NCBI GenBank assembly: GCA_947095585.1 | Contig: OX352762.1 | Location: 93,470,249-93,534,248 of the forward strand | Direction of reading: 5' to 3' | DNA: 64,000 nucleotides | Origin: Nephrocerus scutellatus | Taxonomy: Eukaryota; Arthropoda; Insecta; Diptera; Pipunculidae | Notes under the pieces: model-generated | Database searches by the model: none | Told to the model about the DNA's origin: nothing | Seen by the model: the letters and a program-made list of their open reading frames with translations, nothing else | Made by a program: the position numbers and the translations under genes | Shown: positions 45,676 through 56,639 of the stretch, one piece after another | How the letters are laid out: every line of letters starts with the position of its first letter | Numbering within the stretch: position 1 is the stretch's first letter

Positions 45676-45790
45676 CCCCTGCAAAATTAACCCAATTTTC
45701 TTCAAATTTTATATTTATTTTTTATTTATATTTATTTTTACGTGTATATCTCCGATGGACAACACTTTTTGTAAAAATTTTGAAGATGTA
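45676..45790 (+). repeat. Dispersed GGCTGG-family internal unit, copy L
   Basis: One unit: 'AATTTTCTTCAAATTTTATA', a TTTATTTATA expansion, then 'CGTGTATATCTCCGATGGAC' and AACACTTTTTGTAAAAATTTT. It replaces the end of the LINE. Confidence 0.65.
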
Positions 45791-47374
45791 AGAGAATGTA
45801 ATGCGAAATAATTGATAAACTAATTTTTTTCGAATGATGACTTTGACCACTTTTATAATCGAGCGTACTACATTGAAAATCATTCTACAAATGTTGCCAC
45901 AATTCACAAATGAAAAATTTGAACTAATCTGACAATCTCCCTTTTTCCTTACAGCCTGTACTCTTATATCACAACAGTACGCATATACCACAAACTTCTT
46001 TGAGAAGAGAATGGATATTTATGTACATTTGAGTTGCGTGCGATACATAATCTCGCTTTCAAAATGCCCCTCTAGTCAGGTAATATTATTACAGTAATTT
46101 TAATAATTCAAAATTTAAATAGCGATAAATATCTGTAGAAAGAACCAGTACATTCTATATAAAGATGTAAGCTGATTTCAAACCAACCGAAGTAACTATC
46201 AATTCTTCCGTTTCGTTTGAAGTAGAAATTATTGCGATAACGCAAGAAGCAGGCCTAAGAATAACGCGCTGAAATGAACTACTAGTATGACCCAAGAGCT
46301 GGATGTTACAGGTTTAGCTTCAAGCAAGTGGCACAAATGCGCGATTGCGTGCCATATCGCAGAAGAGTCATAAATTTAACATAAATCAAGAGATCATCTA
46401 ACGCTACAGCCTAGGTAAGCAGCAAGCATATAGGTATAATGCAATGCATACTCGTTTTGTACGATCGGCGTATGTCGTCGTGCAACCCATGGCTTAGCTA
46501 TCAGTCCGTAATAACGACACTTATGCGAGAAACCGTCAGGGAAGCCTTGTGATATCCAATGTGGGCAATTCTATTCGATGTACTGTCCATACAACCGAGA
46601 CAGATACGCTTAAGAACTCGACTTTGCATAAATCTTTCAATCACATCCATGAGTGAGATCTTGCTTGAATGTAAGCCAGCTAACTTCAGAATCAGTAGGC
46701 GCATAATTCCAGATGTGATCCTTCGTACAAAAAAGCCAAAGATCTTTCTCTAAAAAAACGATAAAAAATAATTGACAAAACAGTCAGGAGCGAGTGTAAA
46801 ATCACCCGAAATCATGTGATCTCCCCGCGGGCTGCAAGCCATACATGGACATAAATTTAAAACGCACTATGACAAGGCGTATTCTGCGTATCTTGTATGC
46901 CTCGGCCCGGTAACTTTGAATACTTAGAAGCTAAAAATTTATTATAATGTTATGTTACTGACATAGCCATACTTGTTGCAGTGCATTAACCAGTTGCAAG
47001 GTTACTTCGTTCTTTGTGATTCCTTTCCTATACAGTCATACATAAACGGTCAGATATACATTTATGCGCTGTGCTATTGAGTTTGCTTCTGTTTACCATG
47101 GCTTATAATCCATCTAACAGGTACAGGATATTGTTTTTGTCAAAAACGGGAAGCTGCAGCTAATATTATTGTCGCAAACATAACATTTTTCAGATATAAC
47201 CTTTTATTTATGCGAGTGAAAGTGTGCTAAAAAAGGACCTCAAAGAAGTTGAAACAAACAGACAACCAAAAGGTTAGTGTCAACTTAAATAATAGTTTTT
47301 AATAAACTACCATTCTACCTAAGCCTAAAGAGGCAACAATAAAAAATTAATTTTAGGAAACTGTATTATAAAAA
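45791..47374. other. Anonymous DNA
   Basis: No element recognised. Short frames at 46501-46753 on both strands overlap and lack domains. Confidence 0.4.
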
Positions 47375-47521
47375 TGTGGAGAACCAGATCTATATTCCTC
47401 TCTTTTTTTTGCCTCTCAGCAAATAAGTCTCGACCAGGAGTCTTGATTAATATTTCATAGAGTTAAGTTCTAATAAAATATCATTTAGTTTGTACCTCAT
47501 TCGTATTACTACCAAGTTACA
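47375..47521 (+). repeat. 5' LTR of the Mag-like element
   Basis: 147 bp, starts TGTGGAGAACCAG, ends AAGTTACA, with AATAAAA at about 47474. By eye about six differences from the 3' LTR over the last ~80 bp, and a ~22-bp segment of the 3' LTR is absent here. Confidence 0.8.
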
Positions 47522-47599
47522 AAAGTGGCGACGAGGATTTTAAGGAATTTATAAAAAAAAATTTCTAGAATTTATGAAGCTTATGCAGCAACAAGCAGA

Positions 47600-48589
47600 A
47601 GGATAGTCGCAGCAACAATCTCAAATGGCTCAAATAATGAACTTCTCGCAGGAAGGTACAACAAGAAGCTGTATAATCGATTGGAATCAACGCAAGATCA
47701 ATGAAGCTGCGTAATTAATCACACAGTTCGAATATAATCCGGAAGAGAACAGAATATTCGAGACGAGGTTCAATAGACACGAAAAGTACTTGCTAGCTAA
47801 ACTAACGCCACAAATTAAGATCCAGCTTGTGCCCAGCAAGTTTTCACAAGAAAACTATTAAAACTTTACTGATCACGTACTACCGAAAAAGCCTACGGGG
47901 CTGGATTTCGACGAATTAATTTCAAAAATAAAGCGACTATTCGGATACCGCGAAACAAGATTCGCACTCCGACACAAATGTTAAAAAAGGCCGAGGAGCA
48001 ATCTTCTTCAGTCTACGCAACACGAATCAACAAGCACGCTGAAAAGTTTGACATCAAAACATGCATACCAGATGACTTGAAAGTTTTGTTGTTCATCAGT
48101 GGACTAAAGTACAAAAACGATTCTTTGATCCTTGAAAAGCTACTCGCCAAAGTCGACGTGCAGTATGCACAACTTGAGGCTCTCACGGATCCTCAGCAAT
48201 TTGAAGTGTTCAAAAAACTTTCGCTTCAGGATCTGGTTAACGAAGCAGATATTCTATCTGAAGTGCGACAAAACCCAAGTCGTCGAAGAGTTCGAAGTCA
48301 AAGCAGTCCAGCAGAAAAAAAAGCATCATCTGGCAGAACTATCCCTTTTCAAAAGAAAGCTCGAACCTGTCCAGCGTGTGGTGATCAGCACCGAGTATTC
48401 AATTGTCCTTACAAAGCAAAGACTTGCGAAAAATGCAAGAGCTTGAATCATAAAGCTGGTCACTGTCAAAGTAATAAAGATTTTATGAAGCAACAGGTCG
48501 AGAGAGCCAACAAAAATGCTCAAGAATACAGGCCTTCAATTCAATCAAGTCAGCGAAGACAACAATGCCGCAAAACACAAGTTTGTTGA
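47600..48589 (+). pseudogene. Gag of the Mag-like element
   Basis: The 203-codon frame at 47978-48589 contains a capsid-like part and two zinc knuckles: CPACGDQHRVFNC and CEKCKSLNHKAGHC. Upstream coding sequence from about 47600 is broken by stops (47716, 47860). The last codons overlap the start of the protease frame (48516), typical of a frameshifted gag-pol junction. Confidence 0.78.
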
Positions 48590-48842
48590 ACCAAAAATCA
48601 ACGGCGTGGACGCGAAGCTACAACACGACACAGCTTCAGACATAACTATTAACTCGAAAAGAAACTGGAGCCGCCTTGGAAAACCAACTTTCCAGAGTAT
48701 CTCAAAACCAGCAGGCAGCGCATCCGGAGATGAAGTTCCGCTGTTTGGAAGTTTTCCATGTGTCATCAAGTTGAATGGATTTGATGAGTACGCTGAGTGC
48801 TATGTAATAATAATAATAATATTCGGCGCGACAGACCATTGA
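48516..48842 (+). pseudogene. Protease region of the Mag-like element
   Basis: Contains LQHDTASDITI, an aspartic protease D-T-A-S active-site motif, and ends at the SINE insertion (48808), after which the frame reads repeat sequence. The domain resumes at 49100. Confidence 0.72.
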
Positions 48843-49084
48843 GGTCCAAGGCCTAACTTCTCGCAACCATTTGTGCTGCGCATGTTAATTTTTGTACACA
48901 AAATGGAAGGGACCTACAATTTAAGGCCGGATCCGAACGGCGAATTGAGAAGCTTCCCGTGACAAGGTATTACTCTCGGAACGGAACGTGGGACACCGCG
49001 AAAAACACTTTTGGTGTTGCTGGGATTTCAACCTGAAACTCCTGATCAGCAGCCATTTGCACTTCCACTGAGCCACGGCGCCCA
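48808..49084 (-). repeat. tRNA-derived SINE, copy 2, with 15-bp target duplication
   Basis: 277 bp, minus orientation, head GGGCGCCGTGGCTCAGTGG at the right, (ATT)n tail at the left (48808-48822). Flanked by CTGAGTGCTATGTAA at 48793-48807 and 49085-49099. The host open frame continues across when the SINE is ignored, so the exact insertion is visible. Confidence 0.9.
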
Positions 49085-49397
49085 CTGAGTGCTATGTAAC
49101 CAATCGAGAAATTAACCTGTTCGGAATTCCTTCAGGAGTTTCACTCAACACAGTGTCCGTGAACAGCATCAATCACGACTATAACTTGAGAAGCAAAATA
49201 AGAAAAGCTTTTTCTGAAGTTTTCTCGGAAGGTCTCGGATGCTGCACAAAAGTTAAAGCCTCCATGACACTGCAACCAGGAAACCAGTTTTCCTCAATTC
49301 TCGATCAGTCCCTCATGCCGTAGTTTCGGCAGTACAAGCAAAACAACATCTCGGAGTTTTATCACCTATCTCTTACTCCAAATCATCAGCTCCGATC

Positions 49398-49754
49398 GTG
49401 GCAGTCAAGAAGAAGATTCGAATATGTGGTGATTACTCATCTGGATTCAACAGCATTCTGGAGCCAAATCAGTATCCACTGCCAACACTAGAAGAAATTT
49501 TGGCAAACCTGGTAGGCAAGAGAGTGTTCAACAAAATTGACCTGAGCGATACATATTTCCAAGTTGAAAACGATAAACAAGCAAAACAACTGATGGCCAT
49601 CAATACTCACATCGGCCTATTCAACGTCAACCGATTGCAACAAGGTGTCAAGACAGCTCCTGGCATTTTGCAGAAAATAGTCAACACAATGCTCGCTGGC
49701 ATCACAGCTCACAGTTTCATCGACGACATTATCATTGCTGAAGCCGACGATTAA
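49398..49754 (+). pseudogene. Reverse transcriptase of the Mag-like element
   Basis: 118 codons with RICGDYSSGFN, YPLPTLEEILANLVGKRVFN, the DLSDTYFQ motif and FIDDIII, a variant of the YVDD catalytic box. Upstream RT sequence lies at 49200-49397 with an in-frame TAG at 49321. Ends at TAA 49752. Confidence 0.82.
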
Positions 49755-49781
49755 GATCACGAGCAGCAGCTCTCCAAAGCC

Positions 49782-50637
49782 ATGGAGCGCATCAGAGAAT
49801 ACGGTTTCAAGCTACAGTTGGAAAAATGCGAGTTCGGTAAGAAAAGTGTTGAGTTTTGTAGTCACATCATCGACGAGAGTGCAATAAAACCACATCCGGA
49901 CAAGCTGGCAGCCATCAAAGAACTTCCGACTACAAAAGACATATCACAGCTCCGATCGCTCCTAGGAGCAGTTATTTATTGTGGAAAATTCATCAAAGGC
50001 ATGAAAGAGCGACGAGGAATCCTCGACGAGTGGCTGATGTCAAATTCTTGTGGAAAGATAAACACGAGAAGGCTCTCATCGACCTCAAGAACATTTTAAG
50101 CAACGATCTAAGTTGGGTGTACTACAATCCTAAGAAGAAAATTGTTTTGGCAATCGACGCATTAGATTACGGTATGGGAGCAGTGGTGATGTACGAATTT
50201 GACGATGGTACTTTGCATCCTTTTATGAACTATTCAGCCACACTCAACGCTTCAGAAAGGAATTACCCTCAAATACAGAAGAAGGAAGCTCGCGGTCTTG
50301 TGTTCGGTCTGAAAAAAGCACACAGCTACATTTACGGCAGACAATTCGAGATCAGTTTGACAACAAACCCTTAATGGCGATATTTGGCAAGAAAGGCGGA
50401 ATTCCATCATATACGGCAAATCGGATCCAACGTTACGCTCTCACAGTGATGGTCTATGATTTCACAATCAAATACGCGAAAACTGACAAATTCGGTTACG
50501 CAGACGTATTGTCGAAACTCATCAAAAGCCAGCTACAGCCAAGTAAGGAAATCGTGATTGCATCAGTCAAGACCGACGATATATGCTGCAACATGCAACA
50601 CAACATCGCAAAAACACCGCCAGTCAACATTGAGTAA
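49782..50637 (+). pseudogene. RT connection and RNase H of the Mag-like element
   Basis: 49782-50099 continues RT (EKCEFGKKSVEF, LLGAVIYCGKFI). A frame change near 50040 leads to 49979-50374, with the RNase H core AIDALDYGMGAV and ERNYPQIQKKEARGL. After a TAA it continues at 50374-50637, with GGIPSYTANRIQRYAL. At least two breaks. Confidence 0.78.
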
Positions 50638-50639
50638 AT

Positions 50640-51760
50640 CAGAGAGAAGCCGACCATCAGAAAGGTTGAAAAAATAATTAGCACCAATTCTTGGCCATCT
50701 CAAGCAGAACATATAAAAATAAACGCTATCAGAGATTACTTCATGGTCCGAAACCACCTTTTACAAATCCAAGATTGCATTTTCAACGACGAGCGACTCG
50801 TGGTTCCATCAAAATATCGCGAGAAAATTCTGGAAGAGCTTCATAAAGGCCATCCAGGCGAAAGTCGCATGAAACTTCTCGCTCAATAAAAAGTTTTCTG
50901 GCCATCGATCAACAAAGATATAGAGAAGAAAGTCAGAACTTGCGAAGCTTGTGCTGTTTCCAGGAAATCACCGATCAAATGTGACTTAAAAACTTGGCAG
51001 ATTTCGAATGAACCATGGCCACGAATTCACAGTAAATGGAGACATATTCTATGTAATCGTCGATACCTACTGCAAATGGCCTGAACTCTGCAGAACCAAA
51101 TCAACAACCGCAGAAACAACCATCGAATTGCTTACCGATGTTTTCTCCCGCTTAGGTGTCTGCAAAACAATAGTATCGGACAATGGTGCACTATTCACGT
51201 CACAAGAATTTAAAGATTTCTGCGAGTCAAATAGAATTGAATACATCAGAACCGTACCTTACAGTGCTCAGTCAAATGGTTTTGCCGAGCGATTCGTGAT
51301 CTAGTAAAAACAGGTCTAAAGAAGGATAGAGGAAATGTCGACCAGAAGCTGCGAAAGTTCCAGCTCAACTATCGTCGAACACTATCATATAAGTTAGGCA
51401 TGAAGTCTCCATCAGAGTTGCTTAACAATCGGAAGATGAAAACATCCTTGGATTTGCTCATGTCCAAGGAAAGCAAATCAAATGCGAGCAAAGTAAAAAT
51501 TCGAAAAAAGTAAAATGGAACTTCAATTCAACAAGCATCATGGTGCGAAATGGAGAGAATTTGAAGCCAATGATGAAGTCTTCTACAAGTTACAAAAATC
51601 AAACGACAAAAGAAACTGGGCTCAAGCAAAAATCGTTGAAAGAATTGGAAGAGTAAACTACAAACATCGCTTTTGAAACTACTTCAAAAGAGCGAATCAG
51701 AAAAGCCAATGCGAATCAGTTGAAGACCCGCTATTCCAAAAACATGTTTAATGAACTATT
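50640..51760 (+). pseudogene. Integrase of the Mag-like element
   Basis: Zinc-binding segment ILEELHKGHPGESRMK near 50829-50880, an in-frame TAA at 50887, then CEACAV. The catalytic core frame 51008-51304 has VIVDTYCKWPE (first Asp) and IVSDNGALF (second Asp) and stops in NGFAERFVI*, just after the Glu region. C-terminal sequence in other frames extends to about 51760. Confidence 0.78.
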
Positions 51761-51978
51761 AGAAGTACCCGAGTTCGACGACGACATTACAGAAATTAAA
51801 CCTTTCATCATGCCACGAATTCAATACGTACGAGAACAATCAATCAATCGACAACAACTTGAACGAAAGTGACGAATTTGTAGATTCACAGGAAGAAGTT
51901 CAAGAAGAACCAGCTCCAAGACAAACCGAACGAGATAGTGCTAGCATTCTGCTTCATCAGATTTTAAAGAGGAGAAAG

Positions 51979-52481
51979 TGTGGAGAGCCAGATTCATATT
52001 CCTCTCTTTTATTTATGATCTCTTCCGTTTAATTGCCTCTCACCAAATAAGTCTCGACTTGAGTACGAATTTTGGTCGCAAATGTGCAAAACTCACCTGA
52101 ACGTGACATGTCAGTTCGTATACGTACGAGGTGTATAGCATACAATTTTAATGTGGTGTGATGTTTTTTCTTTCTTTGGGTTGGTGTAATGACAGATTCT
52201 ATTACAAAATCTGAGTCGGTTCGCTTTTGTGTCATGTAGACGACAACTCGCGTACTAAAAACTAGGTGAGATGTTAGAAAGTCTCACCACAGCAATGTGC
52301 ATGCGTCAAAAATCATACTACCACAACATCTACTAATACTACGAACTTGCGTTTAAGATGTGAGTTTTGCACATTTGCGACCAAAATTCGTACTCTGGAG
52401 TCTCGATTTATATTTCATAGAGTTAATTTTTAATAAAATATCATTTAGTTTGCACCTCATTCGTATTACTACCGAGTTACA
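51979..52481 (+). repeat. 3' LTR of the Mag-like element, enlarged by a MITE
   Basis: Starts TGTGGAGAGCCAG after the polypurine tract and ends GAGTTACA. Without the 335-bp MITE it is about 168 bp, close to the 5' LTR. Confidence 0.82.
52061..52395. mobile_element. MITE with perfect 36-bp terminal inverted repeats
   Basis: The 36 bases at 52061-52096 (starting GAGTACGAATTTTGGTCGCA) are the exact reverse complement of 52360-52395. The insert is absent from the 5' LTR at the equivalent point (47443). No transposase; interior 263 bp. No clear target duplication beyond a T on each side, so the superfamily is open. Confidence 0.88.
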
Positions 52482-53179
52482 ACAATAAACAACATGCAAA
52501 TGTGTTTTCTATTGTTATAACTTTAGGACCAATGTTAGCATGTGCCCACGAATTACTTTGTTTTGATCTTGTTAGTGTTCAGCTCCAGGTAAGACCGAAA
52601 TGCCTCCCGGTATTTTCTCTTCTAGATATTTTATTAAGAAATCAAAAACATGGTGACATAAAAAAAACTTTTAATTAGCCATTAATCACTTCACGTCGGT
52701 AAACAACGCTCTCCTTCCAGTTAAGATGAAGCTCCCGAGAAATCGATAGCTTAATTGGTGCAACGTCTACTTTGAAAACCACTCCCAGTATCTTGAACAA
52801 GAAAACAGAAGCTGCATTCCACATTTCTTCTCCATTAATCACCGTCGCAGACGTGCAATGAAAGAACTTTTCTTCCATTTTCGTCGCCTCCTCCATCAAA
52901 GCTACTTTTTACACTTACGATCCAATCAACCGATCAGGCAACCAGAGCAGCAATCATTTTTAAATCAGCGATGATTAATTTGTCATTTCGTTTTTTCATG
53001 GCACAATCAAGCCGCAATATTTATGTTGGCTCTACCTCTGATAAAAAGGTCTGGAGCCACAGACCACCAGAGGTACCCACACAGAGTTTGCCAATTTTAG
53101 CCATAATTGATGATCAAACTACTAATAGAACTACTCTCGCCCAAACAAAAAGTAATAATCCTTTAGATACTGTATATTG
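52482..53179. other. Anonymous DNA with short frames
   Basis: A 74-codon minus frame (52675-52899) and a 70-codon plus frame (52971-53183) have no recognised domain. The second ends at the start of the LTR-like sequence at 53178. Confidence 0.4.
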
Positions 53180-53410
53180 TTAGAACGCATGCGCACGAGT
53201 TGTGCTCATAATTGTACTCCCCTGAAGTATTCTATCTGTTATACATCAAGTAAGTATCATAATAATTTCACCTCAATTGACCATTGGCTCTTCTGACCAC
53301 CACACTAACTGGGCATGCGCACGCCATCTAAACTAAAAGCCAGCGCACCGCACCGCAAGCAATAAAGATCATCAATTATTATATTCGTTTGTCGGCTTAC
53401 GGCTTATATC
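53178..53410 (+). repeat. Candidate solo LTR (copia/BEL-like start)
   Basis: Begins TGTTAGAACGCATGCGCACG, a common form of copia-type LTR start. It repeats GCATGCGCACG (53187 and 53314), has an AATAAA signal at 53361 and could end ...GCCACA. TATAT precedes it, but no matching duplication follows. Single copy in the window. Confidence 0.4.
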
Positions 53411-55132
53411 GCCACATCACTCAAGACAAAAAAAACGAACATTGAAGCTGGAGCCCGCCAACTAGAGGTCCGTTTAGTGGCCGTTTTCTGTGTACGTTAA
53501 ACCCACACACTCGTGCACACACGAATACTTGTAATTAATTTTGGAATAATTTTGTGATATTTTGACAAACGAAGTGATGGAGAAATTTACTTAGAAGATC
53601 TTCCTTCACTGTTAGATATGTTAGTTTCGGCTCCGCATCAACATGGGTGCGATGATGATTTTCTTGGCGGTTTTATTTAATTAGAAAAACGCAATCGTGA
53701 TCTTAGAAAATCGTCTGTTACGCTGTAATCATTCAGAGTTCAAAATTAATTTCAATAGATTTTAATCTATAAATTGAAAAAATACCGTTTTCTGCCAATT
53801 TACAAATTCTTTAAAGTATAAACTATTTTCTATCATTGGTCGCCTTTTGTATTACTCTAATTTCCATTTTCCTATTCATTTGTCGTACGAGCACACCAAA
53901 TTCATTACAATCTGCGCACCGTTCAACAGTTGCCTTCTTTGCAACGTACTCATAAATAATCCTATCAGCCATCAGCCATCAGACATTCAAAGCTATCATC
54001 TATCAAAACATTAAATAATGTCAATGAAAGGTATGCGCTAAATCTACACTACCCAGCTCCACTGTCCATATGAATGCATTGAAAAATCCTCCAAGATAAC
54101 CCATTGCTTTATGCCATGTGATCGCCTATCGCATTTGTGTGCAGCGCACATATCAATCAATTTGCCTTTTCTGTAAAACGCTCAGAGGTTACGAATAGGG
54201 AAACGCATCAAGATTCGCATCTACTATCTATTGCGCATCTATCACAACGGCAAAAACTGTACGTTCTAGAATATCCCTGAATGGATGATTGTTTGTTGTG
54301 GCCGCAACATGGACGGTGTGGAAGTCCCCAAGGTGCATCATCACATGAGAGAGTTGAGCGCATTCGTGTAGTTTATCTATTGGGTCATTATCTGTTCCAG
54401 TGCGCCTTTTCGTTTTGTTCTTGTGCCGCTTGCCATTGGCGATGTTTATGCATCTATTGTATTTCATTGATTTCAATTTCGACCAATAAATATAACCAAC
54501 AAAGTATGCCGGGTGATATTTGTTGGAAAGATAAAGAGTAAGAATAATTGCACGTTTGATTTCTACTCAGATTATGTTGGAGGGCGATAAAAAGTGTGCC
54601 TTAAATAAATATACATATCTGTCTGAATACCTAGGATCGGCCTTCTTTGGTTGCTTACGTAGAACGGAGAAAACATCTGTTCTAAGTGGTTATATAAGTG
54701 CAAAAACGCAAAAAAAAAGTGAATAACATGAAATTAAATGTTAAAAATATATGCATTAGAAAGCTTGAAAAAAAGTTCCTTGGAGATAAATGTGAAAAAG
54801 GGCATTTAAAGAGAAAGTGTTAAGCTGTTCTGGGCCATGATTCTGAGTCGGTGATAATTATAAATGATAAAATTATCATGATACAGAAATGTCAAATTTA
54901 ACGATAAAACGATAATATTTCATCATTTGAAATAATGATGAGAAATAATTGTTTTGACGTGACAACGTCTCACTGCAAGGCTTAAGGGGGTACATTTTCA
55001 AAAAGTAAAATGTTAAGTGATACACTGTTGTGTGATCACTGTTAAGTGACACCCTGGTAAATGTCCCACTGTTGTGATCACTGTTAAAATCACACTTTTA
55101 AGTGAGCCACTTTTAAATGTCAGTACTTTCCA
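53411..55132. other. Anonymous DNA
   Basis: No gene. At 55015-55125 short units of 'TGATCACTGTTAA' and 'AAGTGACAC..TTTAAATGT' recur. Frames 54228-54541 overlap on both strands and look like chance. Confidence 0.4.
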
Positions 55133-55715
55133 AAGCGATTCGCATTAAATTCGGAATGTAGCTCTAAGATGCGACTTTAAGATTTCTTCCTATGGAAATT
55201 CTGGAATATGATTATTATTGTCTGGAATTTCTGGAACAAAGCAATTTTTCAAGCGATTCGCATAAAATTTGGAATGCAGGACTAAGATGCGACTAAAAGA
55301 CTTCTTCCTATGGAAATTCTGGAATATGATCATTATGGTCTGGAATTTCAAGACAAAAGCAATTTCTCAAGCGATTCGTATAAAATTCGGTATGTAGACT
55401 GTAAGACTAGTTTCTATAGAAATTCTGGAATATGATCATTATGGTCTGGAATTTTGGGAACAAAACGATTTCTCAAGCGATTCGTATGAAATTCGGAATG
55501 TAGGTCTAAGATGGGACTATAAGACCTTTTCCTATGGAAATTCTGGGATATGGTCAATAGGATCTGGAATTTTCGGAGCTAAGCCATTTCCCAAGCGATT
55601 TGTATGAAATTCAAAATGTAGGATTAAGATGCGACTGTAAAACTTGTGCCCATCGAAATTCTGGGATATGGTCATTAGGAACTGGAATTTCTGAAACTGA
55701 GCCATTTCTCAAGAG
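55133..55715. repeat. 118-bp tandem repeat, five units
   Basis: AAGCGATT restarts at 55133, 55251, 55369, 55475, 55593 and (as AAGAGACT) 55711. The spacing is 118, 118, 106, 118, 118; the third unit has a 12-bp deletion. Each unit contains CTATGGAAATTCTGGAATATG and GGTCTGGAATTT variants. Confidence 0.88.
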
Positions 55716-56639
55716 ACTTGTGCCTTTTAATTTAATCGTAATATCGCCCACAATGTCAGAAAAATTTCACTTCAACCGCTCGTAAAGATTGCATGCACTC
55801 ATTTTTTTCTTACTTCTCCTGCTACTATCGACGCAACAGCATTACTGTGTTTTGGCAGTAATATGCAATATCCAATATGCCATATGCACCCACCTCACAA
55901 TAAATTGTTATGAACATTTAAATCCGCTTGTAAATTATTTATTCTGTTGTATTTGATGTGATTGATGATGATGTATGTAATTTCAAAAACATACAATCAA
56001 GCTCATAGCTTGCGCAGTTTATGCTGCATGTTAGTTAAAAATTCACTTTTCAGCCAATGCAGTAAAGAAAAATCGACTGCGCAGTTTACGCAGCCACTTT
56101 AAATTGGATGCAAATAGCAAAATGTAAATGTCAAATTGTCGCCCTACACGCAGAGTCGGTTTAAAATGTAGCCGCAATTTCGTGTATACCGACTGCCTGC
56201 TATTTTTTGTGCAGCACAAGCTGCGCAGCTACTTAATTCTTTACCGCAGCCGTAGTGATAGTATAGTCTCTGTTCACTTTCTATCTGTGCTCTGCTCTGC
56301 TCGTTATATCACCATTGCATAAATTGAAACAGTGCTCTCGTGTTGGTCGTCTTACAGAAAAACAAATACTACTATAAGTTACAAAAAGGAGCCATATAAC
56401 AATGACAACCTGCAAGCTTCCTTGCAACTATTTTCTTTTCTTTTCGCTTATCTTATCCTTACTCATGTTTACAGTTACTAGAGTAAATAAGTCTTTGATC
56501 AATTACAGAATGGAGAGAACCATGCAAAAGAAATTTAATGATGAATAATTGGCCTGCATGTATCAAAGCGACATTCTTCTCTCTTCAAATTTCATTTCTC
56601 TTCAATTTATTTTAAAACAAATTTTTTATGAGTTGGAGG
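55716..56639. other. Anonymous DNA with TGCGCAG repeats
   Basis: TGCGCAGTTTATGCTGC near 56012 and TGCGCAGTTTACGCAGC near 56078, plus CTGCGCAGC at 56221, form a loose cluster. No gene recognised. Confidence 0.4.

Larger units (their letters stand above)
47375..52481 (+). mobile_element. Ty3/gypsy LTR retrotransposon (Mag-like), both LTRs, inactivated
   Basis: Element from the 5' LTR (TG...CA, 47375-47521) to the 3' LTR (51979-52481). A primer-binding region TGGCGACGAGGATTTT starts at 47526, and a polypurine tract AAAGAGGAGAAAG lies at 51966-51978. Gag, protease, RT, RNase H and integrase follow in normal order. Stops (for example after 49754 and near 50374, 50637, 51304) and frameshifts disable pol. 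A SINE (48808-49084) interrupts the protease/RT junction and a MITE (52061-52395) the 3' LTR. The double-knuckle gag suggests the Mag lineage. No flanking target duplication is visible. Confidence 0.88.

Noticed and set aside
46501..46753. Gene on either strand around 46.6 kb
   Set aside because: Two short antisense frames with no domain or signal; likely chance.
55133..55715. CRISPR-like array
   Set aside because: Units of 118 bp are contiguous without unique spacers, and this is a eukaryotic genome.
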